NCBI RefSeq assembly: GCF_048213115.1
Contig: NZ_CP172404.1
Span: 496,001 to 560,000, forward strand
Length of the DNA stretch: 64,000 bases
Direction: 5' to 3'
DNA from: Niveibacterium terrae
Lineage (GTDB): Bacteria; Pseudomonadota; Gammaproteobacteria; Burkholderiales; Rhodocyclaceae
The notes beneath the pieces were generated by a model. It ran no database searches and had not been told where the DNA came from. It saw only the letters and a program-made list of their open reading frames with translations. Below, piece after piece: positions 43,053 to 50,581 of this stretch. A program made the position numbers and the translations under genes. Position 1 is the first letter of the stretch; every line of letters starts with the position of its first letter.

Positions 43053-43798
43053 TGTGCGCAGCAGACGAGGTAGCCGGCGAGTTCGGCGAGCTGCTGGGTC
43101 GCACCGAGGCAGTCGCCGGTGAAGCCGCCGAGGCGGCGCTTCAGATAAAGCCCCCACCACAGCGTGACCGCGAGTCCGAGGGCGAGCACCGCGAGCGCGC
43201 GCAGCGGGGGCAGCAGGGCCAGCGGGGCGAGGCCGATCAGCGCGGCGATCGTGAGTTCATGGGCGCCGATCCGCTCTCCGACCGGCTTGGATTTCGCGCT
43301 CGCGTCTTCGCGGACATAGGGCAGAGCGCGGATGATCAGCGTTGCGCAGAAGCGCGAGAAGGGGTGGATCGCGACGAGCGCGAGCACCGCCCCTTGCAGG
43401 CCGAGCGCCTGCAGCGTCGCAAATTTCAGCGCCAGAGCGCCGATCAGGGTCACGGTTCCGTAAGTGCCGAGGCGCGAATCCTTCATGATCGCGAGCACCT
43501 GGGTCTTGTCCCAGCCTCCGCCCAGGCCGTCGGCGCTGTCGGCGAGGCCGTCCTCGTGGAAGACGCCGCTGGCGCGCAGGCTCGCGATCATGGCCAGCAG
43601 CACCGCGACGGGCCAGGGAAGGATATGGGCGGCGAGCCACAGCGTCGCGGCGGCGATTGCGGCGATCGCGAGGCCGGCGAGCGGAAAGTAGCGGGTCGAG
43701 GCGTTGAGGCGCTCGGGCGAGTAGGGCACCCAGCCAGGAACGGGTAGGCGGGTGAAGAAGCCCAGGGCGGTGAAGAAGAGTTCGAGCTGGTAGCGCAT
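43037..43798 (-). CDS. cobS: Cobalamin synthase CobS
   Basis: Inner-membrane adenosylcobinamide-GDP ribazoletransferase of 253 residues with several helices. The conserved DGLADSADGLGGGWDKTQVLAIMKDSRLGTYG (DxxxD metal-binding region) and the start LELFFTALGFFTRLPVPGWVPYSPERLNASTRYFPLAGL are typical. It lies 41 bases downstream of the histidine kinase gene and is the partner of cobU/cobT at 48544-50167. Confidence 0.95.
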   Translation of the reverse strand: MRYQLELFFTALGFFTRLPVPGWVPYSPERLNASTRYFPLAGLAIAAIAAATLWLAAHILPWPVAVLLAMIASLRASGVFHEDGLADSADGLGGGWDKTQVLAIMKDSRLGTYGTVTLIGALALKFATLQALGLQGAVLALVAIHPFSRFCATLIIRALPYVREDASAKSKPVGERIGAHELTIAALIGLAPLALLPPLRALAVLALGLAVTLWWGLYLKRRLGGFTGDCLGATQQLAELAGYLVCCAQWNSL

Positions 43799-43839
43799 CC
43801 GGCAAACCGACTTGAAGGGGATTCGATTGTAGCGGCGCT

Positions 43840-45744
43840 TCAGCTCTGCTGAGCCTTGTCGGTCCGGCGGACCGGACTCTCCAGCGGGAAACTGAGCCGG
43901 AAACGGGCTCCTCCGCCCTCGGCGTTGCTCGCCGAGATATCCCCGCCGAGCACGCCACAGGCGAGGGTGTGGACGATGTAGAGGCCCAGCCCGCTGCCGC
44001 CGACGCCCAGCCGGGTCGTGAAGAAAGGCTCGAACAGGTGGCGCAGCGCCTGCTCTTCGATTCCCTTGCCGTCGTCCTGAATCTGCAGCACCGCGTTGTC
44101 ACCTTCGCGGTGAGCGCTGATCTCTATCCGCCCTTCGGGTTTTTCGGAGAGACCATGGACCAGTGCGTTCTGGATCAGGTTGGTCATGATCTGCTCGATC
44201 GCGCCGGGATAGCTGTCGCACTCAAGCCCTTCGGGTATCCGGCTCTCGACGCGGTGCCTGCGGTGTTTGAAAAGCGGCGCGAGCGAATGCAGCGTGTTGG
44301 CGACGAGCTCGGCGAGCGCGAAATGCCGTCGCCTCATGCTGGTCTGGTCGATCGCGACCTGCTTGAAGTCGCTGATCAGGCGGCCGGCGCGCAGGCTGTT
44401 CTTTTCGATCAACTCCATGCCTTCACTGAGGCTCGCGACGAACTCCTCGAAGGCGTGCCGGGAGAGCCGGTTCTGCTGCAACTGCGGCAGGAATTCACGC
44501 GCTTTCTCGATCAGGCTGGAGGACAGGGTTACGACCATTCCGATAGGTGTGTTCAGCTCGTGGGCGACTCCGGCAACCAGACTACCCAGGGCCGCGAGTT
44601 TTTCGCTTTGCACGAGCTGCTGCATCGCTCTTTCGAGCTCCGCGCTGCGCTCGGCGACGCGTGCCTCGAGCGATTCGTTCAGCTCAGTCAGCTCAGCCAG
44701 GGCTTTGGCGAGCGATGCCCGGGTTGCGCGCTGCTCGGTGATATCGGTCGCGATCGAGCAGAGCGCATAGGTGACTCCCTGCGAATTCAGCAGCGGGAAC
44801 TGCTCACAGAGCCAGGCGCGCCCGCCCAGGGTTTCCTCGTGGCGCAGGACTCCCCCGGTCTCGGCGACCTCCCGGGCGCGTGCGCCCTGGGCTGCGACCA
44901 GCTCGGTGCCGAACAGGGCTGTGTCAGCCTGTCCGATCAGCGTCGAGGCGTCGCGGCCGGTCAGCGACGCGAACTGCTTGTTGACGAGCAGGTAGTGGCC
45001 GTCGCGGGACTTGACCGTGATCGTTGCCGGAGCGTGATCGATCAGGTTCTGCAGCAGACGACTGCCATCCCTGACTGCGGCATCGCGCTCCTCGACCGCT
45101 TCGAGCATCCGGTTGACGGCATCGCCCAGCGCACTGATCTCATCGTCGCCGCGCACCGCGACTCTGAGCCGGTAGTCGCGCTCGTCCGTGACGCGCTTGG
45201 CTAGCCGGGCCAGATCGTCGACCGGGCGCAATACCCTGGCCCGCAGGGCCAGAACGAGAACCAGGATCAGCAGGGCTTCGACACCAATGCTGCCAAGCAG
45301 GCTGAGGCTGTAGCGGGGCAGACGCTGCGCCAGACTGGGCAGATTTTCCTGGAGCAGAATCGTCCCTCTTCGTTCCCCTTTGTCCCGGATCGCTTCGACG
45401 TGCTGGATTTTCCCCGAGGGCGCACCCTCGTTCGGGGCGGGGCAGGCTTGTTCGGTGGGGCTGTAGTGGGCGAAAGCCCGCTGATTCAGGTCGTAGAGGC
45501 AGGCCAGAGAGATCGATGGGCTGGAGCTCAGTGTGCCCAGGTTTTCCCGTGCCGCGCCCGGATCATTGAAGGTGAGCGCCGCGGCGCTGTTCAGGCCCAG
45601 GATCCGCGCCTGGCTGCGCAGATCCTGTTCCAGGCGATCGCGGTAGGTGGCCTGTTCGTAGATCAGCAGCAGCGAGGAGTTCAGCACGACTCCGAGCAGC
45701 AGGACTCCAAGGCTGAGCCAGAGCAGTCGGCGTTCGAGCTTCAT
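43840..45744 (-). CDS. Sensor histidine kinase with periplasmic CHASE8-like, HAMP and PAS domains
   Basis: Membrane kinase of 634 residues. Helices at about 7-28 and 145-168 flank a periplasmic domain of about 115 residues that resembles CHASE8 sensors (LRSQARILGLNSAAALTFNDPGAARENLGTL). HAMP (about 170-225), PAS (about 230-340) and a coiled linker follow. HisKA has H395 in VAHELNTP, and HATPase has NLIQNALVHG, DDGKGI and GGSGLGLYIV. No response-regulator gene is adjacent. It overlaps the YfiR-like gene by four bases, so the kinase probably receives its signal from that protein. Confidence 0.88.
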   Translation of the reverse strand: MKLERRLLWLSLGVLLLGVVLNSSLLLIYEQATYRDRLEQDLRSQARILGLNSAAALTFNDPGAARENLGTLSSSPSISLACLYDLNQRAFAHYSPTEQACPAPNEGAPSGKIQHVEAIRDKGERRGTILLQENLPSLAQRLPRYSLSLLGSIGVEALLILVLVLALRARVLRPVDDLARLAKRVTDERDYRLRVAVRGDDEISALGDAVNRMLEAVEERDAAVRDGSRLLQNLIDHAPATITVKSRDGHYLLVNKQFASLTGRDASTLIGQADTALFGTELVAAQGARAREVAETGGVLRHEETLGGRAWLCEQFPLLNSQGVTYALCSIATDITEQRATRASLAKALAELTELNESLEARVAERSAELERAMQQLVQSEKLAALGSLVAGVAHELNTPIGMVVTLSSSLIEKAREFLPQLQQNRLSRHAFEEFVASLSEGMELIEKNSLRAGRLISDFKQVAIDQTSMRRRHFALAELVANTLHSLAPLFKHRRHRVESRIPEGLECDSYPGAIEQIMTNLIQNALVHGLSEKPEGRIEISAHREGDNAVLQIQDDGKGIEEQALRHLFEPFFTTRLGVGGSGLGLYIVHTLACGVLGGDISASNAEGGGARFRLSFPLESPVRRTDKAQQS

Positions 45745-46238
45745 GGGGCGACAGCCTCGACGCGTTCAGCCAGGGCTAGCAGACGGGAGCTGAACACCAG
45801 TCGAGCGCGCTGGGCGTTTTCAAGGCTCACTTCGAAGCGCAGCGTGTTGTTGCGCAGGACAAGATTGATGATCCCGCCTTTTTGCAAGAAACCTTCCTGT
45901 TCGCCGACCGTCAGGATCGTCTTGTTGCGTGCGGCGGCAAGCCACTGTCGGGTCTGGGTGCTGTCGCGGCCGAGGAAGAGCAGGCTGCAGCTGTCGACTT
46001 CGGCGGGGTCGGCAATGCGTTTGACCGCAAGAGGACTCTTGCCGTGTTCCAGCCAGGAGGCGATTTCATCGGCGCCAACCAGACAGATCTGATGCCGGAC
46101 TTCATGAGGCCAGGCGATGTAGCGGGTGAAGTTGGCGAGATAGGCGGCCTTGACCTGCGAGTCCCGCGCGGCGGCGCTCGCGATTAGCGGATCCAGCGTG
46201 GCGAGCGTTGCGGCGATCAGGATCAGCAGGGCGCGCAT
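45741..46238 (-). CDS. YfiR/HmsC-like periplasmic protein (DUF4154)
   Basis: Protein of 165 residues with a signal peptide (ends SAAARDS). The DUF4154/YfiR core is VKAAYLANFTRYIAWPHE...ICLVGADEIASWL...CSLLFLGRD...TILTVGEQEGFLQKGGIINLVLRNNTLRFEVSLENAQRARLVFSSRLLALA. In Pseudomonas YfiR represses a membrane diguanylate cyclase. Here the neighbour is a histidine kinase, which may take the same input. It sits 7 bases after the TonB receptor gene. Confidence 0.85.
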   Translation of the reverse strand: MRALLILIAATLATLDPLIASAAARDSQVKAAYLANFTRYIAWPHEVRHQICLVGADEIASWLEHGKSPLAVKRIADPAEVDSCSLLFLGRDSTQTRQWLAAARNKTILTVGEQEGFLQKGGIINLVLRNNTLRFEVSLENAQRARLVFSSRLLALAERVEAVAP

Positions 46239-46245
46239 CGGGGGC

Positions 46246-48441
46246 TCAGAATGCGTGACGGTAGCTCAGCGCGAGCGCCGCGGCTTCTGAGCGGTAATTG
46301 CTGACGTTGATCAGATACATCCGCTTGTTGTTCTTCTGATCCAGCCAGCCGAGCAAATTGTAGCCGTTCAGGCTGACATGGTCATTGCGGCCTATCCGGT
46401 ATTCGGCGCCCAGATCGAGGAAGGTCGCCGGGCCCGTGCTGTCCTCGTAGCCCGGGTCGGACGAGGCGGTGGCCGAATAAGCGCCGGAGACGAGTCCGCT
46501 GTTGGCCGCGTTGGTGTAGTCGATCATGTCCTGGGCGCCGGGGTAGCCCCAGAACACGCGCACGCTGCCAGACAGGCGCCAGTCGGCACAGGCCTGCCAG
46601 GAGGCGGCCAGCTTGGTCATCTGACTGCTCCAGTTGCTCAGGTCATTGCCGAAGCCCTGGGCCGCGGCCGAGACTTTCTGGCGGGCGCCGGGGGCGATGT
46701 TGAAGTCGCGCAGCTTGGTCCAGGAGTGGGAAAAGTCTACCCGCACGGAGTCGGTCTTGTAGCCCAGTTCCAGTTCGGCTCCGCCATAGGTGAAGTCGGC
46801 GACCCGGGTTGAACTGAGCGTGGTCGATTCGAAGCCGAAGATCTCGGCCTTGTTGTAATACATCGACAGGTTCAGCTTCAGCGCTGGCGAGAAGGCGCGC
46901 TGATAGATCAGCTCCAGGCCGCTGAGCTCTTCGGGCGCCGAGGTCTGGCCGGCGAGGTGCTGCTTGCGCAGCTCTTCGGCATTGTTCTTGCGCACCGAAC
47001 GGCTCAGCACCGATTTGAAGGTGTCCTGTTCATTCGGCGCGTAGACCAGCGACCATCGCGGCGACCACATCCACTCCGAATAGTCGTCCTTGTCGGCCCG
47101 GAGGCCGAAGAACTGGGTCAGCGTGTCGGACCACTGCCACTGATGCTCGCCGAAGAGGCCGATCGCCGAGCTGCCCCAGGGCTCGATCGCGCCCAGAGTC
47201 GAAGACCAGGCTTCGAGGTCCGGGTAGCCGGGGCTCTTCAGGCCGAAGCGCGAATAGACATATTCGGCGCCCAGGGCGAGTGACTGGGTTTCGCTCGGGT
47301 GACCGGAGTAGGTCGCGCGCAACAGGTACTCCTCTTCGCGATGGCTCTCGAACCGGGCGTTCAGCACGTCGAGCGGAGTCGTGAAGCGGCGCTCGTAGTC
47401 GAAGCTCTCATAGCCACCCTTGAGTTCCAGCGAGCTCGTCGGAGTCAGGCTCCAGCGCTGCGCGAGATCCAGCGTCAGCTGCTGGTAACCGACCCCTTGC
47501 ACAGGGAAGGCCGACTCGGCCGTGCCTTCGGTTGCCGAGCCCATCGGCGGCGTAGTGAAAACCTTGTGCTCGGAGGCGAGCTGCTCGCCGCCGCGGCTAT
47601 AGCGCAGCCAGGCACGGAAATCGCGGTACTGATAGTCCGCGTGCAATTTGAGCTTGGCCAGATCGCGCCAGGCTTCGTGGTTATTCGGGACCGCGAAGCT
47701 GGCGGCCTCTCCCGCCCTGGCCTGGTCGCCCCAGGCCGTCGTCAAGGTATTCCCATAGACCATCGCCGAGTTGCTCTGGTCCGCGCCGTCGTAATTGCTG
47801 ATTCCGGCATAGAGCAGCAGGCCGTGGCGATCCTCGCCAAAGGTCAGCACCTTTTTCAGCTCCAGACTCTGAAATTGCTCGAAAGCGCCGAGCTTGACCG
47901 TGCTGGCATCCCCGCTGTTGTCGGCGAAGCTCTCAGTCTGGATGCTGATGACCATCGACACCGCGCCCGGCCCGTAGATGACCGAGCCCGGACCGCGGAC
48001 GACGTCGATCCGGCTGATGTCGTCGAGCATGGGCAGATCGCGCTCGCTGAGCGCGCCGAAGTGGGTCTTCTCGTTGAGCACCCTGCCGTTGAGCACGATC
48101 AGGTATTTGTCTTCGCGATCTCCGATGAGCCCGCGCATGCCCATGTGCGGCGCTTCCCAATGGTGGGGAAGGTAATGGAAGCCGGGTGCGAAAGTCTCGA
48201 GCAGATCGAAGAGGTTGCGGGCGCCGGTATCCCGGATCATCTGGCGGTCGACCACGGTCACCGAAGCCGGTACGCGGCGCGCGCTGGTCGGCGTGATCGT
48301 CGCGCTCTGCGGCACTTCGATCTTGCCGAGCTGATCGAGATCGAGGCCCAGAACGGTATCGTCGGCAGGCTGTTGGGCCGCCGCCACTGATGTCCAGATA
48401 ACGGCGCAGAACAGGTATTTCCTTCCCCCGCGGAGCTGCAT
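46246..48441 (-). CDS. TonB-dependent outer-membrane receptor
   Basis: Beta-barrel receptor of 731 residues with a signal peptide (ends AAAQQ). The plug domain (about 40-165) has ASVTVVDRQMIRDTGARNLFDLLETFAPGF and DISRIDVVRGPGSVIYGPGAV. A 22-strand barrel follows and the C-terminal residue is Phe (ALSYRHAF). No obvious TonB box. It begins a three-gene unit with the YfiR-like protein and the kinase. The cargo or signal is unknown. The 102 bases upstream hold a small hairpin (GACGGC-AAGA-GCCGTC, 48478-48493) but no T-run. Confidence 0.88.
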   Translation of the reverse strand: MQLRGGRKYLFCAVIWTSVAAAQQPADDTVLGLDLDQLGKIEVPQSATITPTSARRVPASVTVVDRQMIRDTGARNLFDLLETFAPGFHYLPHHWEAPHMGMRGLIGDREDKYLIVLNGRVLNEKTHFGALSERDLPMLDDISRIDVVRGPGSVIYGPGAVSMVISIQTESFADNSGDASTVKLGAFEQFQSLELKKVLTFGEDRHGLLLYAGISNYDGADQSNSAMVYGNTLTTAWGDQARAGEAASFAVPNNHEAWRDLAKLKLHADYQYRDFRAWLRYSRGGEQLASEHKVFTTPPMGSATEGTAESAFPVQGVGYQQLTLDLAQRWSLTPTSSLELKGGYESFDYERRFTTPLDVLNARFESHREEEYLLRATYSGHPSETQSLALGAEYVYSRFGLKSPGYPDLEAWSSTLGAIEPWGSSAIGLFGEHQWQWSDTLTQFFGLRADKDDYSEWMWSPRWSLVYAPNEQDTFKSVLSRSVRKNNAEELRKQHLAGQTSAPEELSGLELIYQRAFSPALKLNLSMYYNKAEIFGFESTTLSSTRVADFTYGGAELELGYKTDSVRVDFSHSWTKLRDFNIAPGARQKVSAAAQGFGNDLSNWSSQMTKLAASWQACADWRLSGSVRVFWGYPGAQDMIDYTNAANSGLVSGAYSATASSDPGYEDSTGPATFLDLGAEYRIGRNDHVSLNGYNLLGWLDQKNNKRMYLINVSNYRSEAAALALSYRHAF

Positions 48442-48543
48442 TTGTCCCCCGACAAATCCGACCGGGATGATCTCCCCGACGGCAAGAGCCGTCTTCCCTT
48501 GGTGCGAGTGTAACAGTTTGTAGAGAGGAGCTAAGCCGAGGGC

Positions 48544-49602
48544 TCAGCCTTCCTTGCCGCTGACGCCGGCGGACTCGAAACTGGCCATCTCGCCGAGCAT
48601 CGCGCAGGCCGTCGCGAGCAGCGGGAAGGCGAGGGCCGCTCCCGTGCCTTCGCCCAGGCGCAGTCCGAATTCGAGCAGCGGGGCCGCGCCCAGGTGTTCG
48701 AGCTGGATGCGGTGGCCGGGTTCGGCCGAGCTGTGCGCGAAGACGCAGTAGCTGAGCACGGCGGGGTGCAGCGCCGCGGCGACGAGCAGCGCGCTGGTGA
48801 CGATGAAGCCATCGACGACGATAACGATTTTCGCTTCGGCCGCGGCGAGAAAGGCGCCAACCATCATCGCAATCTCGGGGCCGCCGAACTCGGACAGTGC
48901 CGTCAGCGGTTCGCGCGGTGCGCCGGCGCGCAGCCAGGCTTTTTCGAGCAGCGCGTGCTTGCGGGCTAGGCCCGCGTCATCGAGTCCGGTGCCGCGGCCG
49001 ATCACGTCGTGCAGCGAGGCTTGAGTCAGCGCCGCGGTCAGCAGCGAAGCGCTGGCCGTGTTGCCGATTCCCATCTCGCCGAAGCCGATCGCGGTGCATC
49101 CTGCGGCGGCCCGTTCGCGGACCAGGGCTGCGCCGGCCGCGATCGCCGCCTCGACCTGGGGCGCGGTGAGCGCGGGCTCGCTGAGGTAGTTTGCGCTACC
49201 TAGGGCGATCTTTGCGCGGATCAGGCGGGTGTCATCAATCCCTTGTTCGGGCAGGTCGGAGAGATCCCGCGCCACTCCGGCATCGACGACCGAGAGCGCG
49301 AGGCCTGCCTGGCGGGCAAACACGTTGATCGCCGCACCTCCGCCGAGCATGTTGGCGACCATCTGCCAGGTCACGTCCTGGGGGTAGGCCGAAACGCCGG
49401 CTTTCGCCGCGCCGTGGTCGCCAGCGAAGACGATGATCTCCGGATGGGCGATGCACGGCGTCACGCTCTGCTGGATCAGACCCAGAGTCCGTGCGATTTC
49501 CTCGATCCGTCCCAGGCTGCCCAGAGGTTTGGTTTTGCCGTCGAGCCGGGCCTGCAGGCTGCTGAGGATCCCGGTTTCGGGGGGCTGGATCGCGAAGTTC
49601 AT
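48544..49602 (-). CDS. cobT: Nicotinate-nucleotide-dimethylbenzimidazole phosphoribosyltransferase CobT
   Basis: Enzyme of 352 residues that makes alpha-ribazole-5'-phosphate from DMB and nicotinate mononucleotide. Signatures are LDGKTKPLGSLGRIEEIA, FAGDHGAAKAGVSAYPQDVTWQMVANMLGGGAAINVFAR, CTAIGFGEMGIGNTASASLL and the C-terminal catalytic Glu region LGEGTGAALAFPLL. It lies 49 bases after cobU on the same strand. Confidence 0.96.
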   Translation of the reverse strand: MNFAIQPPETGILSSLQARLDGKTKPLGSLGRIEEIARTLGLIQQSVTPCIAHPEIIVFAGDHGAAKAGVSAYPQDVTWQMVANMLGGGAAINVFARQAGLALSVVDAGVARDLSDLPEQGIDDTRLIRAKIALGSANYLSEPALTAPQVEAAIAAGAALVRERAAAGCTAIGFGEMGIGNTASASLLTAALTQASLHDVIGRGTGLDDAGLARKHALLEKAWLRAGAPREPLTALSEFGGPEIAMMVGAFLAAAEAKIVIVVDGFIVTSALLVAAALHPAVLSYCVFAHSSAEPGHRIQLEHLGAAPLLEFGLRLGEGTGAALAFPLLATACAMLGEMASFESAGVSGKEG

Positions 49603-49651
49603 GGCCGGACCTGTTCGGATGGTGTGCGCCGATGCTAGCACAAGGCGAATC

Positions 49652-50167
49652 TCAGCCTTTCAGGCAGAGCGGCAGCCCGGCGGCGATGAAAACGACGCGC
49701 TGCGCGACCGCGGCGACGGCCTGGTTGAGCCGTCCCTGCGCATCGCGGAAAGCGCGGCCCAGCGGAGTTTCGGGGACCAGACCCAGACCGACTTCATTGG
49801 AGACGATGAGCAGTTCGCCGGGGGCTTGGGCGAGCGCGGCGCACAGTGCTTCGCGCTGGGATGCCAGTGCGTCTTCATCGGCGCCGCCGAGGATCTGGTT
49901 GGACAGCCACAGGGTCAGGCAGTCGACGATCAGGCAGCTCTGCGCCGTGGCGTGCGCGGTGATCGCCTCGGCGAGGGCGAGCGGGGCTTCGACGGTCAGC
50001 CAATGGGCGGGGCGCTCACCGCGGTGGCGCGAAATCCGCTGCGCCATCTCGTCGTCCAGCGCCTCGGCGGTGACGAGGTAATGGACGGGCAGCCCGCCTT
50101 GCTGTGCCTGCTCGCATGCGTAGCGGCTCTTGCCGGAGCGGGCGCCGCCCAGAATCAGTTCAATCAT
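49652..50167 (-). CDS. cobU: Bifunctional adenosylcobinamide kinase/guanylyltransferase CobU
   Basis: P-loop enzyme of 171 residues. The N-terminal Walker A is LILGGARSGKSRYACEQA, the Walker B-like segment is SCLIVDCLTLWLSN, and LLIVSNEVGLGLVPETPLGRAFRD is the family's conserved guanylyltransferase block. It phosphorylates cobinamide and attaches GMP. It is the first gene of the minus-strand cob set and diverges from the riboswitch-btuB unit; the two start regions share about 45 bases. Confidence 0.95.
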   Translation of the reverse strand: MIELILGGARSGKSRYACEQAQQGGLPVHYLVTAEALDDEMAQRISRHRGERPAHWLTVEAPLALAEAITAHATAQSCLIVDCLTLWLSNQILGGADEDALASQREALCAALAQAPGELLIVSNEVGLGLVPETPLGRAFRDAQGRLNQAVAAVAQRVVFIAAGLPLCLKG

Positions 50168-50174
50168 GGTCTTG

Positions 50175-50204
50175 TTGGGTTGCCTGGAAGCACGATGATA
50201 GACT
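50175..50204 (+). promoter_or_regulatory. Putative sigma-70 promoter for the btu riboswitch transcript
   Basis: TTGGGT (50175-50180), an 18-base spacer, then TAGACT (50199-50204). It would start RNA near 50211, right where the riboswitch begins. The match to consensus is moderate (-35 with TTG kept, -10 with TAxxxT kept). It is supported mainly by position. Confidence 0.45.
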
Positions 50205-50207
50205 CCC

Positions 50208-50432
50208 GGCCAGCCCCGGTTCATCCGGGGTGTTTGCCGAAAGGTGCTTTTGCCGACATCACGGCGAGAGTCAAACGGGAAACAGGTGAGTCCGCCGACC
50301 GGCGGGCAAGGCCTGTGCTGCCCCCGCAACGGTAAGCGAGAGCGGTGCATCACGATGCCACTGGGTTCTGCCCGGGAAGGCGATGCGCTGCGGACGCCAG
50401 ACGCCCACTCGCGAGCCCGGATACCGGCCTTT
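50208..50432 (+). promoter_or_regulatory. Cobalamin riboswitch
   Basis: Adenosylcobalamin-type aptamer controlling btuB. Landmarks in order are CGAAAGG (50239), the conserved GCTGCCCCCGCAAC near 50318-50331 followed by GTAAGCG, GCCACTGG at about 50358, GGGAAGGCGATGCG, and the B12 box AGCCCGGATACCGGCC at 50414-50429. These match the Rfam cobalamin architecture. The transcript would then enter a 150-base region with a strong hairpin before the btuB start. High B12 should switch uptake off. Confidence 0.93.
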
Positions 50433-50541
50433 CGGTTGCGTTGCGCTTTGGCGCGCGCATGGATGGACGAACCGCGGGGCGACGGTCGGACGCATCGCGC
50501 GTTCATGACGCTTCCCTGTGCTTCTTCTCTTTATCGTTTCT

Positions 50542-50561
50542 GGCGTGCGGGGTCGCACGCC
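50542..50561 (+). promoter_or_regulatory. Hairpin in the btuB leader, likely expression platform
   Basis: GGCGTGCG (50542-50549), loop GGGT, CGCACGCC (50554-50561) form a perfect 8-bp GC-rich stem. It ends 9 bases before the GGAG ribosome site (50571) of btuB. There is no T-run after it, so control at translation initiation or RNA decay is more likely than simple termination. The assignment is by position and pairing only. Confidence 0.55.
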
Positions 50562-50581
50562 GGCCATCAGGGAGCTCAAAC

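Noticed and set aside
48478..48493. Hairpin GACGGC-AAGA-GCCGTC between cobT and the TonB receptor gene as a terminator.
   Set aside because: Stem of only 6 bp with no T-run on the minus strand; c-di-GMP riboswitch features were also looked for and not found.
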